Assembly (NCBI GenBank): GCA_905221605.1
Contig: CAJNDS010002405.1
Span: forward strand, 215,001-279,000
Source of the DNA: Symbiodinium natans
Taxonomy: Eukaryota > Sar > Dinophyceae > Suessiales > Symbiodiniaceae
Direction of reading: 5' to 3'
Length of the DNA: 64,000 nt
In this document: one piece after another, positions 49,941 through 62,592 of the stretch
Layout: every line of letters begins with the position of its first letter
Numbering within the stretch: the stretch's first letter is position 1
Position numbers and translations under genes: made by a program
Notes under the pieces: generated by a model
Seen by the model: the letters and a program-made list of their open reading frames with translations, nothing else
What the model was told of the DNA's origin: nothing
Database searches by the model: none

Positions 49941-52432
49941 GGCAGGTTTAGGGTTTAGGGTTTAGGGTTTAGGGTTTAGGGTTTAAGGTTTAGGGTTTAG
50001 GGTTTAGGGTATAACTGCCCTGCAGTCCCTCAGAAGGAGGGGTTTGGCACTTGTGTCAGACTTTTGGATCAAGGGTCTGACCTGAAGTCCTGAACTGGAG
50101 CCTCTGGGCCCAAGATAGGCTTAGGGCTTCGGGTTTAGGGTGAGGGCTTATAACGCACGTAAGAGTGTCCTGCGGCAAAAGGGTGAGGGTTTTGATGGTG
50201 CGCCCGGGTTCGTATCTGTTCCCCCCCCCCCACCCAACAATTTGGCGAATTTTGGACACATTCTACAAGCGGGAATTGGGGGTTGGGGGTTCAGGGGTTA
50301 GGGTTTGCAGGCCTTCTTATTCATCACTCCTTGTTCTTGGCTCTCTCCCTTGGCAAATTGTTTGGGAGGCTTCTTTCCTAAGCAATTTTTGGAGTTTGTA
50401 CAAAACCCATATAAGGGGGGAACATCCCAACCTGAAATACTAGCCGAACGGGCATCCGTGAACTTCCCTACGACTCAAACCCCGCCTGTTGAGCTCGCCG
50501 TCCAAGCCCCATGTGCCCCGAAACCCGAAGTCCTAAACCCTAAACCCTACCCTAAACCCCACAGGTGCTGCAAGAGAAGCTGCAGCTCAGCGACGATGAG
50601 CTGAGCACACTGCGCACCGCGGGCATCATCGGTGGAGAGTAGGTTGCATCTACACGATGTTGGGCTCAGTGTCTAGTAAAGTTAGGGTTTAGGGTTTGGG
50701 GTTTGGGGTTTAGGGTTTAGGGTTCAGGGTACCCTAAAACCCAAAACCTAGACTCCTCTAGGCCCTAAGCCATTCCATGCTGGATAGTGGCGCCGGAAGC
50801 TTCATGTCCGTTCCATGGCATAGCCAGTATTCGGCGGAAGCATGGCTTGCAGTTTTCCAGGGCGCGCCATTGAGGCAGTCAAAAGAAGATGTTCCGAAAT
50901 GTGGACGGGATAGAAGTCGCGACAGTCATAAGAAGACGACAGAGAGTAAGAATGAGACTGCTCAAAGGGTACAACCTTAAGGGTCCAAGGTAGGACCCCT
51001 GGAAGGGAGCCTTCTCCTAGGTAGGACAAGGGAGAAGAACATAATAACTAGGTACTTTTCGGACCCGAAGCACGAAATAAGCCTTAATCTTGGAGCCCTT
51101 CAGCCCCAGAAACCTGAGCTTAGCAACAGTAGCACCCATAGGCTTCAAGGTTTGGTTGGTATTTGCAGGATCGATATGAGGGCCTGTTTGTTTTTCTCGG
51201 GTTGGCAGTTGCAATGAACGTGTAGGTTTTAGGAAAATCCCTCCGAATATTTCAAACCGAGCGTCGCTACATAGAAATCCGCGCCCCTCCAGTCAAAGGC
51301 TCCCGTGTAGAGTCCCTGCGCCCCATAAACCCTCAAGCCGAAACAGTTGGCACCCTCAGGACCCTAACTAGCCCTAAGAACCCTAAACCCTAAACCCTCA
51401 ACCTGAACCCTAAACCCTAATAACTAATGAACCCTAAACCCTAAACCCTAGACCCTAGACCCTAAACCCTAAACCCTAGCCCTAAACCCTAAACCCTAGC
51501 CCTAAACCCTAAACCCCAGCACGCTCTGCCCACAGACCTGGGACTGGGGCAGCACGTGGGGCGGCTCCTGGCCTAGCCGTCCGGCCCTGGAAATTCTTAA
51601 GGGGTTTAGAGTTTAGGGTTTTGGGTTTAGGGTTCAGGGTTTAGGGTTTAAAGTTTAGTTGGGGTTTTATGGTTTAGGGTTTACGGGTGAGAGAGAGAGA
51701 GAGGGTTTAGGGGTTGGTTTATGTGCGGCTGTACCAAAATTTGCCCAGATACTGGGATTCCCTCATAATCAGGACCCCAACAAGGTACCCCTAAATTCAG
51801 AGGCTCCATAATCCCGTTTTTGGGTCCTATTTAGGCAGGCCCTTTGAGAGATTTCGTGTTATCTTTTATTGGGGTTCAAGAGGGTCATATTCTAAGATTA
51901 TGTTTCACAGGTTCTGAGGGGCCATCCTAGATATGGAGTAAAGCACCCTTACAGTAAGGCCCCCCCAAAAGGGACCCTAGTTTGAAGAACTCCCTTGTGT
52001 CGTTATTAGCGACTTTTGTGTTTCCCGTATTTCCTCAGTGAAAATGTTAACCTCATTTTCTAAACGCCCCCCTCAATTTAGAAACCCCAAGCGCGGAACT
52101 CAGTTAGAACCCCTCACTCAATTAAGAAACCCCGGTCCAGGGCTCTTTTTTGAGAAACCCCGGTCGAGGGGAGCTTGGAGCCGGGGGTGGTTCAGGTCTT
52201 TAAAGGACAGCCCGGCCCTCCCTCAATAGGGAAGGGGGGGGGGGGGGGGTGAAACAAAAATCAATTTGGGGGGGGGGGGGGGGGGTGTTGGTTATTAAAA
52301 CGAGGTCAGCATAAAGGGTGATAATCATAGGAATAATTAGGATCATCGTCGTAACTATAGTTTCGTGCTTGTTTTGCTTATTGTGAGACCCGTGATTGAC
52401 TGTTCTGTTTCTCAGGATGTTTCTGATTATGA

Positions 52433-52555
52433 TACTTGGAGGTTCATGCACACCTATAACCCCAATTATAACTGTACTTATAAGCCCCCATAAGTCCCCT
52501 AAGTAGGTTCTTCGTCGACTTATAAGTGGGGTTATATAAGCACCCATGAACCTCC
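52433..52555. mobile_element. Fold-back element, family C
   Basis: TACTTGGAGGTTCATGCACA at the left is mirrored by GCACCCATGAACCTCC at the right, followed directly by a CCCTAAA block. The inner CTTATAAGCCCCCATAAG and CTTATAAGTGGGGTTATA are shared with other copies. Confidence 0.65.
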
Positions 52556-54496
52556 TAAACCCTAAACCCTAAACCCTAAACTCTAAACCAAGTAAGTCTT
52601 CTGGACGTCTTTGGGATGATGGGCGAGGGGGCTTTCGGAGTCTCCACACATGGGTGCAGAGCTGCAGTTGAGACTCGGGCATAAGTGATTTTTAGGCTTC
52701 AAGGTGTCGGGTTGGGTGGGTTTCAGGGTTCAGGGTTTAGGGTTTGGGGTTTAGGCGTCCCAGATTGAGCCAGGGTAGAGTTGAAGAGAGCGACCTCAAC
52801 TAAGTCAAGATTGAGCTTTTGGGCGTAAGGGTGGCGCGCACTGTTCCTGTCTTGAGGTTTGGGTGAGCTGTTCTTCAGAACCCTAAACCCTGAACCCTGA
52901 ACCCTAAACCCTAAACCCTAAACACAGGGACGCCCTAAGCTGTTTCGAAGATGCTGGCCTTGTCTGACGTTGACTTGGAAGCCCTTTTGACTTAGCCAGT
53001 AGGGTTTAGGGCTTAGGGTTTAGGGTTTAGGGTCCCAAATGTAGGAACCCTGTATAATAAAGACCCAACAAGGTACACCTAATTTCGGAAACCCCCCCCC
53101 ATTGAGGCTGGGTCAACGAGCGCCCCTCGTGGCAGAAGTGGGACTACCCCGGATCGTGGTGCTGCGGCTGCAGGTTTAGGGTTAAGGGTTAAGGGTTAAG
53201 GGTTTAAAGCCCTAACCCAGAGGGTCCATGTTATCGCGTTTTGTAATATGTTGTCGCGTTTTGTAATGGAATTTTTGGTACCACGAACCCTTCTTGGGTG
53301 ATAAACCCTAAAACCGGCGGCAATGTTTGGACTTCAAGAACGAGATCTCTCCCTACTAGTACAAGCAGTTGCCCTTTTTTAAAGACCGTGTGTATAAATC
53401 TACATGCATATATATATATATATGAATATTATGTGTAGATATGTGTATATGTATACATATATATATATATATATCTTTCTTTCTTAATTTGCAGTTTCAT
53501 TTTCTTATTTGTTTTTCTTTACATTTGTCTATATGTATTTCTATTCTGCCTCAGGGTTCGTTGGGAGTTATAAGCGGGGTTGCACGTACGTTGGGATGAA
53601 GCTACAGGTATTCCGCTTATAACCTTACTTACAACTACCGTGAATATCTGTCTAGACACCGAATTGCTGCTTGGAGGGCTGGCACCACCCATGAACCACA
53701 TTGAGCTGCACAAGTATTCTTTGTCCGGGGATGGAGCGTAATCTTCCCTGTCTTCACCCGGTAGGTGGAGTTCGAGGTTAGGTTTGTGGTGCAACTTGTT
53801 TTGCACAGCCGGAACAAAGGAAGCAGTGGCCGTCCACAGCATGGAAACAGGACTGACTACCGCTTGACATGCATGTCGGATTTACAGGGTCTATAGGTTT
53901 AATGGTCGGGATTTGTCTAAGGGCTGCTATATGAGCCCTTGGGTTGTATAGGGTAAAAGAGGTGTACGGTTTAGGGTTTAGGGTTCATGTTTTCATAGAT
54001 CGGGGGTTTTTTCTCGGATAACGAAAGGTGGCCCTTGAAACCCTAACCCTAAACCCTAATCCTTAAACCCGAGACCCTAAACCCTCAGCCCCAGTTCAAG
54101 CGGCATTCCCTGTGATGCTCTGACTCTTCCGCGGGCTTCAGGGCACCAACTAAAAAAAAAAGATCCAAAATAAGTAGTATTCGGGAATAATTGAGAAGGA
54201 CAAAGGCAACTAAAGATACATGACCCAGTTATCTATTTTCACCATAAACCAACTATCCCGGAATCAGTATACGTAGCTATTCTTAAACCTCCAACTATAC
54301 GAATCCATTAAATAATAATAACAGAAATTGCAGTACTGAATGCAACTCAGCAAGGCAACCCTAAACCCTAGACCCTAAACACTAAACCCTAAACCCTATT
54401 CCCTAAAACCCTAAACCCTAAGCCCCCCCAACCCTAATTCCGCCAGGAGCAGACTTCGGGAAGAAGCCCATCCCCAGCTCCTAGGCAAGACCTTTT

Positions 54497-54637
54497 CGTT
54501 TAGGGTTTAGGGTTTAGGGTTTAGGGTTTAGGGTTTAGGGTTTAGGGTTTAGGGTTTAGGGTTTAGGGTTAGGGTTTAGGTTTTAGGGTTTAGGACTTAG
54601 GGTTTAGGGTTTAGGGTTTAGGGGTTTAGGGTTTAAC
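54497..54637. repeat. TTTAGGG array
   Basis: About nineteen heptamers, with small indels in the right half. Confidence 0.9.
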
Positions 54638-54902
54638 CTGCAGCTTTAATCCCTAAACATGAAACCCTAAACCCTTGTAAACCTTAAACCTTAAGCCCTA
54701 GACCTGAAACCTTAAACCTGAAACCCTGAACTTTAAAGCCCAAAACCCAAAACCTTCAACCCTAAACCCAATTTCTTAGCGGGTTGAGGCTCAAGCTCTT
54801 GGGGCTCTGAGGTCTTTAGTTCTTTCTGCAGAGATCGGAAATCTTAGTTTGGCTGTTCAAAGGGTTCTTGAGACTGATCTTCCACCAATCGGGTTTATAA
54901 GG

Positions 54903-55419
54903 TTTAGGGCTTAGGGTTTAGGGTTTAGGGTTTAGGGTTCATGGTTCAGGGTTCAGGGTTTATAAGGTTTAGGGTTTAGGGTTCAGGGTTTTGGGTTTAG
55001 GGTTTAGGGTTCAGGGTTTTGGGTTTAGGGTTCAGGGTTTAGGGTTTAGGGTTTAGGTTTTAGGGTTTAGGGTTTAGGGTTTAGGGCTTAGGGTTTAGGG
55101 TTTAGGGTTGGGATTTAGGGCTTAGGGTTTGGGGTTTAGGGTTTAGGGTTTAGGGTTTATTGTTTAGGGTTGGGGTTTAGGGTTTAGGGTTTAGGGTTCA
55201 GGGTTCAGGGTTTAGGGTTGGGGTTTGGGGTTTAGGGTTTAGGGTTTAGGGTTTAGGGTTTAGGGTTTAGGGTTTAGGGTTTAGGGTTTAGGGTTGGGGT
55301 TTGGTTAAGGGTTAAGGGTTCAGGGTTTTACGGTTTAGGGTTTAAGGTTTAGGGTTTAGGGTTTAGGTCTTAGGGTTTAGGGTTAAGCGTTTAGGGTTTA
55401 GGGTTTAGGGTTTAGGGTT
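54903..55419. repeat. Degenerate TTTAGGG array, the longest in the window
   Basis: About 500 bp of heptamers with frequent variants (TTCAGGG, TTTTGGG, TTAAGGG, TTGGGG). A duplication of the block TTCAGGGTTTTGGGTTTAGG is visible near 54981-55035, so part of its growth was by segmental duplication. Confidence 0.9.
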
Positions 55420-57537
55420 ATAAGGTCTTGCAAAAAGTGGCGGCCTCTGCCAGGGGCGGGGCAGAATCTTCATGCCGGACGCTTTTCGGACGAATCAGCT
55501 TCAACTCGAACTTGGGCCAGACTCTTGCTACACCCTAAGCCCTAAACCCTAAGCCCTAAAGCCTAAACCCTAGACCCTAAACCCTAAGCCCTAAACCCTA
55601 AACCCTAAACCCTAGACCCTAGAGAAGAAACCCTAAACCCTAGACCCTAGAGAAGTAATGGAATGTTCGTGTTTGCATCCCTACATGGCCTTTGTTGCGC
55701 AACACGCTCACCTTCCCGTTGCACATGTCTCTCAAAGGTACGCCCTCCTTCCCTGATGCCAACAGCCTGGCAGATGACAGAACCCCACACCCTAAACCCT
55801 AAACCCTGAAACCTAAACCCTGAACCCTAAACCCTAAACCCTGAACCCTGAACCCTGAACCCTAAACCCTAAACCCTAAATCCTAAAGCCTAAAGCCTAA
55901 ACCCTAAACCCTAAACCCTAAACCCAACCCCTAGACTAACACCCAAAATCTGCCTCCGCCATGGCGATGCATTTCGGGGGCCTCAAGTCTGCCTCGCTGC
56001 AGCACGCAGATGCGATTCTCGCAGGCCCCCATTCAGGGTTTTGGGTTTTGGGTTTGGGGTTTTTTGGCCGTCAAGAACTGAGCACCCATAAACAAGGCGA
56101 AAGAGATGTAGGGATTCGGGTTTACTTAATTCGGGTGTAGGGTTTAGGGTTTATAGCTCCGGATGCAATTGCGCCTGCAAGAACTCCCCCCCCCCCCCCC
56201 CCCCACCTGCGGCTATTTCAGAGTGGCCTGGGGCCGACTTTGTTTAGACGGGGGTCTTAGCTTTATCAGGGTTTAGGGCTTGGGGTTTCGGGACTCAGGG
56301 GTCATTTTTGATTATAGCCGGGGGTCTTAGTTTGAACAGGGTTTCGGGTTTCGGGCTTCGGGTCCAGGATTCGCGGCTCAGGGGTCAGTTTTGTTTTTTG
56401 CACCCTAAACCCTAAACCCTAAACCCTAAACCCTAAACCCCCGACAAATCTCCACAGGCATCAGTGAACATGGGAGTTGGGCCATGGTCCACGCCTCGGA
56501 GGACTTGCTGCTAAGGGGAGAGCTGAAAGGCTCTTAGGGTTTAGGGTTTAGGGTTTAGTAAGGGTTGGCAACAAGCTGCATGGATGGATGTTGCGCTGGC
56601 CTCAGTTCCAGTCTTAAAAAAAGGGTTTAGGGTAAAAGAATTTCCCCCCCCCCCCACCTTTGGTAGCCAAGGAGTTCACATGAAAACATGTCAAGGCTTC
56701 CTATGTCGCTGACTAGTTTGGGTCTAGGGTAGGAAGCCCAGCGCAGGAAGCCCAATGCCGCACCAAGGCTAGGCTTCCTTGGAGTGTGTGTCCGGGGTTT
56801 AGGGTTTAGGGTTTAGGGTTTAGGGTTTAGGGTTTAGCCATTGGGGGAAACTTGAATTTCGCGTCTTCTCACGCAAGCAAGCAAGGGGTTGGCTCTGAAA
56901 TCTGAAGGCCCAATTCCTCCAGGCCCTGTCTTACAAGTATACAGTAGACGTTGGTTCAGCGCTAGGATTTTAGTAGTCGAATACGGAAACTTACCTTTAA
57001 AAATTCGTCGAATAAGCAAACTAACTTTCAGCCTTCATCGGGTTTAGCGTAGAGCTTCAGAGTCTATGTCTCTTAAACCCTACGCCATCGAAGACAAAGT
57101 GCTTTTCTTTCTCACCCCACAGAGTGGCCTGTGCGACGCTTTGAACCCTGCGAAACTTCTTCAGAGTTTCAGGGCCCTAAACCCTGTACCCTATACCTTT
57201 CCCCTATAAACCCTCACACCCTAATCAAACCCCAAGCAACGTGAAAGGGCTGGGCTTGCAAAGCAGTCCAATCTCTGCTCCAAGCCCCGCAAGAAGCCCA
57301 AAGCACGTTCTTGGAAAGTCTGGTACACCCCTAAAACCCTAAAACCCTAAATCCTAAAACCCTGAGTACTAAAACCCCAAACCCTACAAACCCTAAAACC
57401 CCATAAAGCCTAGAACTAAAGCCTAAAACCCTATAAAAGCCCTAAGCTCAAAGACAAAACCAGGAGCTGCGAACAAACGCAGAGTTCATCCTCTCCGCCG
57501 TGCCTTGGCTTCCTTTTGGTCTTGTTGGGGGGGCATG

Positions 57538-57665
57538 CTTAGGGGTTTAGGGGTTTAGGGGTTTAGGGGTTTCGGGGTTTCGGGGTTTCGGGGTTTGGGG
57601 GTTTGGGGGTTTGGGGTTTAGGGGTTTAAGGGTTTAGGGTTTGGGGTTTGGGGTTTCGGGTTTAG
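57538..57665. repeat. TTTAGGGG-type array with TTTCGGGG and TTTGGGGG blocks
   Basis: Octamers GGGGTTTA, then GGGGTTTC, then GGGGGTTT occur as small homogeneous runs of three or four, then return to heptamers. Confidence 0.85.
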
Positions 57666-59776
57666 GCCTAAGCTGAACAACCTCACAGGCAAGCTACCAC
57701 GGGAGCCCTGAAGCAAAAAAGGTTTAGGCCTACTGCAGGAATGTTCCTGAGAGCACATGTTTCCGAGAGTATGCGACTTGGGGAAAAACCCCTAAACCCT
57801 AAACCCTAAACCCTAAAATACAGCGGCTGGGGGTTTCTCTTCAAGACACGCAGCGCAGCCCTTGAGCCAAGGTCATCCGGGACGGCGGTTGCTTGATGCA
57901 ACCCGGCAAGAACATCACTTCGTTCCTGAATGCCCCCTGCACCCTAATTCCCTAAACCCTAAACCCTAAACCCTCTGCACCCCAATCCCCCCCAAAGCGC
58001 CCTAGAACCTATCAGAGGCCCCCCCCCTGCCCCAAGCCCTAAACCCTGTACCCTAAACCCTATAAACGCAAGAAACCCTAAGCCCCAAACCTCCCCAAGG
58101 CCCGTGGCTGACACCTGAGCCTCACAAATCCCTGCGTCAGGTACGCATCAGATGAGCTTTGCGCTGATGAGCAGGCCGAAAACCCTAGACTGGACAAACA
58201 CCCCTAGACTGGAAACCCTAAACCCGAAACCCTAAATCGCTGGGTTTGGGGTTGAGTCCGAATTAGGCTCTATAAAGGGCTTGGGACCTGAAATCTTGAA
58301 CCCTAAAGAGCGACTGAACTCAAGCATCAGCGCCGAAGCCGGAAAGCTGGGGTGCTGGTCTTTTGGAAGGCTTAGGGGTACTAAGTCTGGCAGCTGCCGT
58401 TTAGCCGTAGACTTCAGGGCTGAGTGCGTTTCGGATCGTGAAACCCAGGCAATAAGCCCCACTCGTAACAGCCCAACCTTCTTGCGACTCTTCAACCCTA
58501 AACCCTATCTCCTGAACCCCCCCAAACCCTAAACCCTAAACCCTAAACCACCGGAGGTCGTTCTGGCTGCCGGGTCCCTAGCCCATGGGAGACATGCAGG
58601 AGAACTAAACGAGCTGCGGCCATCAGTTTGTTTCTGCATGGGTTTAGGGTTTAGGGTTTAAAGGGTTTAGGGTTTAGGGTTGAGGTTCAGGAGCTTGCGG
58701 CTTGTAGAGCAAAGCATGCACCAGCGGACATGGGATGCCTTCGGAGTGAACTTCGGGGGCGTAACTTTAGTACTTTCTTCCGTGTGCAATTTGCATCCTG
58801 AGTTGTGCTTGTTCTTTGCTGAAGAGACCAGGCGCAATAAGCCCTAAAGACGACGATGGACGCCCAAACCCAGGAACAAAGAAACCAGGCGAAGGGAATC
58901 TTCAATCCTAGCCCTAGAGCCTTGCAGCCATATTACGCCGACGACCCTGTAGAGTCAAAAGGTTCCCTAAACCCCAAAACCCTAACCTCTGAAGTTCAGG
59001 CAGTGCAGCAGGACGGCAACGCCATGCGCTATGCCTCACCAGCATTGAAGTCTGACCCTGTCTTTGCGCGCCCTGGCTGCGGGTGCTAAAGCAGCTTCCA
59101 GGTTTTCAAAAGGGCCAAGGGCTTTAGCTGCTTTGGTTAAGCTTGTTTAGGTTCACAGGCGCCCATGTGGGCCCGGTCTATACTACCAAACGACAGTCAG
59201 CTAGGCGAGGGGCCAAACAACCCAAACCCTTATCCCTAGTACTCTTCCACTGGCATTGCTCCCTAAACTATCCCCTAAACCCTAAACCCTAAGTGGCAGG
59301 ACCCGCATTTCTCCGGCTGTCTGGATGCCTTTCTCCGAAAGTGAGGGCCGTCGGGTAGTAAGTTCCCACTGTCCAATCTGCTTCAAACCGTGACCTCGAA
59401 TCGTGGCTGCGGAGCGGGCGCCTGTTGTGGTGCGTGCAGTGGGCCCTAAACCCTAAACCCCAAACCCCAAACCCGACACCAAAAACCCTAAACCCCTAGC
59501 CCTAAACCCTAGCCCTAAACCCTAAACCCTAAACCCTCTCTTCATCTTCAAGCCGCGTCAGTCTTCCTGAGCTCCTAGGCTGGCGGCCGTCAAGAAGAGC
59601 TCTGAGGCGATCATGTACGTGTCGAGAGAGCTACGCCTCTGGATCTCAACCCTAAGTTACAGGGTCCGTCAGGGTTTAGGGTTTAGGGTTTAGGGTTTAG
59701 GGTTTAGTGCCCAAGCCCGGATGCAAAAGGGTTTAGGGTTTAGGGTTTAGGGTCCTTCAGGGACGGGGGGGGGGGT

Positions 59777-59855
59777 CTCAAGGGGCCCTAATACTCCCAA
59801 AGCTACCCTTTTCTTCCCTAAGGTTCCCTAGGTACCTATACCCCCATGAACCTCT
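59777..59855. repeat. Dispersed repeat, family E copy 3
   Basis: CTAATACTCCCAAAGCTACC, then CCCTAAGGTTCCCTAGGTAC, then CCCCCATGAACC match the other two copies; it starts after a G homopolymer. Confidence 0.6.
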
Positions 59856-61132
59856 AGTGCCCAAACCCTAAACCCTAGACCTCATACCCTCAAGTTGTTT
59901 AGGGTTCAGGGTTCAGGGTTTAGGGTTTAGGGTTTAGGGTTTAGGGTTTAGGGTTTAGGGTTAGGGGTTGAAGCCTCAGACTCTGAGCCCCTGTCAAAGC
60001 ACAAAGCCTTAAACCCCTACAAAGCCCTCGAAGACCTCCACCCTGAGCCCTATAACCCCTGAGCCCTAAACCATAAACCCTGCAAGCCCTAAACCCTAAA
60101 CCCTACAAGCCTTAACCCGAACCCCTCATCCCCTAAACCCTAAACCCTAAACAATAAACCCTAAACCCTAAACCCCAAACCCCAAACCCCAAACCGACTG
60201 AGGCCAGGACCCGCACTTCACGCTCCAAGCCGCCCTCTCTGGCTGCAACAGGGACCTGTTTTGGAGATGTTTGGGGTTTAGGGTTTAGGGTTTAGGGTTT
60301 AGGGCCCCAGCTAATACCTCGAGTCTGGGTTCAAAAGCAAAAGCTTTGGCAGCCTTATAGGGTTTGTTGTTGAGCAAATCGACGTTAAGCGTCTTGGGTC
60401 TAAGAGGCTTATGGCTTCACCAATAGCGGCTTCGGCCATGGATCTTTCACTGAAGGAACTGGGAGCCTAAGCCCCAAACCCTAAACCCTGAACTCTGAAC
60501 CCTAAACCCCAAACCCTAAACCCTACACCCTAGGCATCAGGGCCAATGGATAGACCTGCATCGCCCATGGTTGAGGCTCTCGAACTAGTATATCCTAAGT
60601 CTTGGGTGTTCTCTTGGACTGAAACAAATCCTGGCTGTGATCCTAGACCCTAGAACCCTAGACCCTAAAACCGCTCAAGCCCTAAAGCCCTGAAACCCTA
60701 AACACCCAAAACGCCAAAAGCCTACGCCCTAAAAAACCAAAGCCCTGAAACCCTAAAACCCCAAAACGCCAAAAGCCTAAGCCCTAAAAACCCAAAGTCC
60801 TGAAACCCTAAAACCCCAAAAAAGCCCAAACTCCAAAACCCTAAAACCCTAAACCCTAAACGCCTGCAAGCTCAAACCCAGGCTCCCGGGACCTTCTCGA
60901 CCCCAAACTCCGCGTTTGGCTGGAGCCTGTGCACAGCACCGAGATGAGTTTCAGGGGTTAGGGGTATAGGGTTTAGGGTTTAGGGTTTAGGGTTTAGGGT
61001 GTGAATTTCTCAAGGGCGCTGGTTGGTTTGTGCTCTTAGTAGCTGAATGAGTACACTTTGCACTTGTGGGGATACTAGAATCCCCTAGAAAACTGAAGGT
61101 GTACACTTTTTGGGGCTTGTGAACTCAGCAAC

Positions 61133-61290
61133 TAAGTCCTTTGTGGGGTCTACTTGGTGTGTAGACCTAAGGGTAGTTACATGGCCCCCTGAAAGGGTGC
61201 TCTGTAGGGTCTACTTAGGGTGTATATCCCTTAAACATGATCCCCTACAGAACGGGTGTTATGAGGTCTATGTGAGGTGTATATCTAAGG
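61133..61290. repeat. Diverged ~58-bp tandem repeat
   Basis: Three units share TGTGGGGTCTACTTGG, TGTAGGGTCTACTTAGGG and ATGAGGTCTATGTGAGG followed by TGTAGACC or GTGTATATC. Overlapping short frames are products of the repetition. Confidence 0.55.
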
Positions 61291-61429
61291 CAATTTCAGC
61301 CTGACCCAGGAACAACGCGATGAGCTTCTGGCTCGCATGCGGGCCACCATCGACGACCAGGACGTTTTCGGCGTGCGTGAGGCATGGGGTGGCACCCCTA
61401 AACCCTAAGCCCAACAAGCCTATAAACCC

Positions 61430-62460
61430 TAATTTCCCAGCATAAGGTACCCCCAACATATCCGAGTCCTGAGTTACAGGACTCCCCGAAAAGGGCATAA
61501 CCTTCAAATCACATGTTCCTATTCCCAAAGTCTGTCTCAACTCAGCTCGAAAGCCAAAATCTGTCCGGATGTAGTCAGGTGTCGACCAGCCCGGGAACCC
61601 AAACTGGCAGGTACATGGCGGCTATCTGTCCAGTGGTGTTGTGTGGCGTTTTCTTACCTTGCACCGTCACAGATTTTGGAAGAAGGTAAACGCTGCACTT
61701 TGCGTGGACTGAAATTGGAGCCCAGAGACTCCAATATCACTGAATTAAGGAATCTACCTTAAGTTATAATAGGATCCCTAATATGATTTAAGGTATAATC
61801 CTTAATTAAGGGATATTGAAGTCTCTGGGTCTTTACTGGTCAGGACCTGGACATTTTCCCTGGATAGGTTTAAGAGGACATCTTCTTTGTCATGCCCACA
61901 GCGGAACCCATCATCTACATCACCGACCAAGCCGAAACCCTCTGCAGGTCATCCAAGATGGCGAAAAGCATGGCTTGTCGGCTTCTTGGGAGAACTTGGG
62001 GGCCCTCCAAGGGTTCAGGGTCTGAACTAGGTCATGGGGTCACTTCTCTAAAATATGTTCCATTCGGGGGTTCCTGATTCTAAGCCGGCACTTCTTATTT
62101 AGGGGACCATAATGTTTGCGAATGCTGATTCATGAGCAAGTAGTGCGCCGAACCCTTGGCACATCTTGCCAGGGCCGATAACACATTCTGACTCCATGAC
62201 TTCGGTGTACCTAAGCCCCTTATCCTCCTGTAGGAGCCCTTTGGCAGGTGGGCTATGTGTCCAAAAAGTGGATTGAGAAACAAGAGCCCTACGAAATAAA
62301 GTAGGGGTTGAATCTGTCAGGCTTGAGAGGGTAGGCTGCAAACCTTCTCCCACTCCTGCTCTCCCCCCTCCCCTCCCCCCTCCCCTCCCCCCTTCCCCCC
62401 CCTCCCCCCTCCCCCCCCCTCCCCGCCTCCCCACCCCACTCCCAAGCCCCAAGCCCTGTT
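61430..62460. other. Spacer without telomere-type arrays
   Basis: It holds one fold-back element (61721-61829) and a C-rich tract at 62362-62440. Overlapping short frames of 60-117 codons exist on both strands, but none shows a recognisable domain and the longest minus-strand one runs through the C-rich tract. Confidence 0.45.
61721..61829. mobile_element. Fold-back element, family G
   Basis: CCCAGAGACTCCAATATCAC at the left is mirrored by GGATATTGAAGTCTCTGGG at the right; pairing continues inwards (GAATTAAGGAATCTACCTTAA against TTAAGGTATAATCCTTAATT). It is 109 bp, nearly all stem. Only one copy was found in this window. Confidence 0.75.
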
Positions 62461-62592
62461 CGGAACCCTAAACCCTAAACCCTAAACACTTCGAATCACG
62501 AGTATCGCCCATCACGTGGAAAGTCCGAGCTACGCCTCCTGCTCAAGTGAAGACAAGCGGTAAGCCCCAAATTTTATAAACCCTAGACCCTA

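Larger units (their letters stand above)
45040..61430. repeat. Telomere-heptamer mosaic, right part
   Basis: Blocks of both orientations recur every few hundred bases, densest at 54497-55420. Spacers without arrays include 47240-47570, 49940-50500, 50720-51360, 51680-52550, 53200-53960, 56840-57180 and 58640-59220; none has a recognisable gene. G or C homopolymers lie near 46491-46512, 50221-50230, 52237-52249, 52268-52285, 56187-56204, 56644-56656 and 59766-59775. A TA-rich tract lies at 53408-53474. Confidence 0.75.

Noticed and set aside
62099-62452. 117-codon minus-strand frame beginning with Gly/Arg repeats
   Set aside because: The repeats are read from the C-rich tract; the rest has no recognisable feature.
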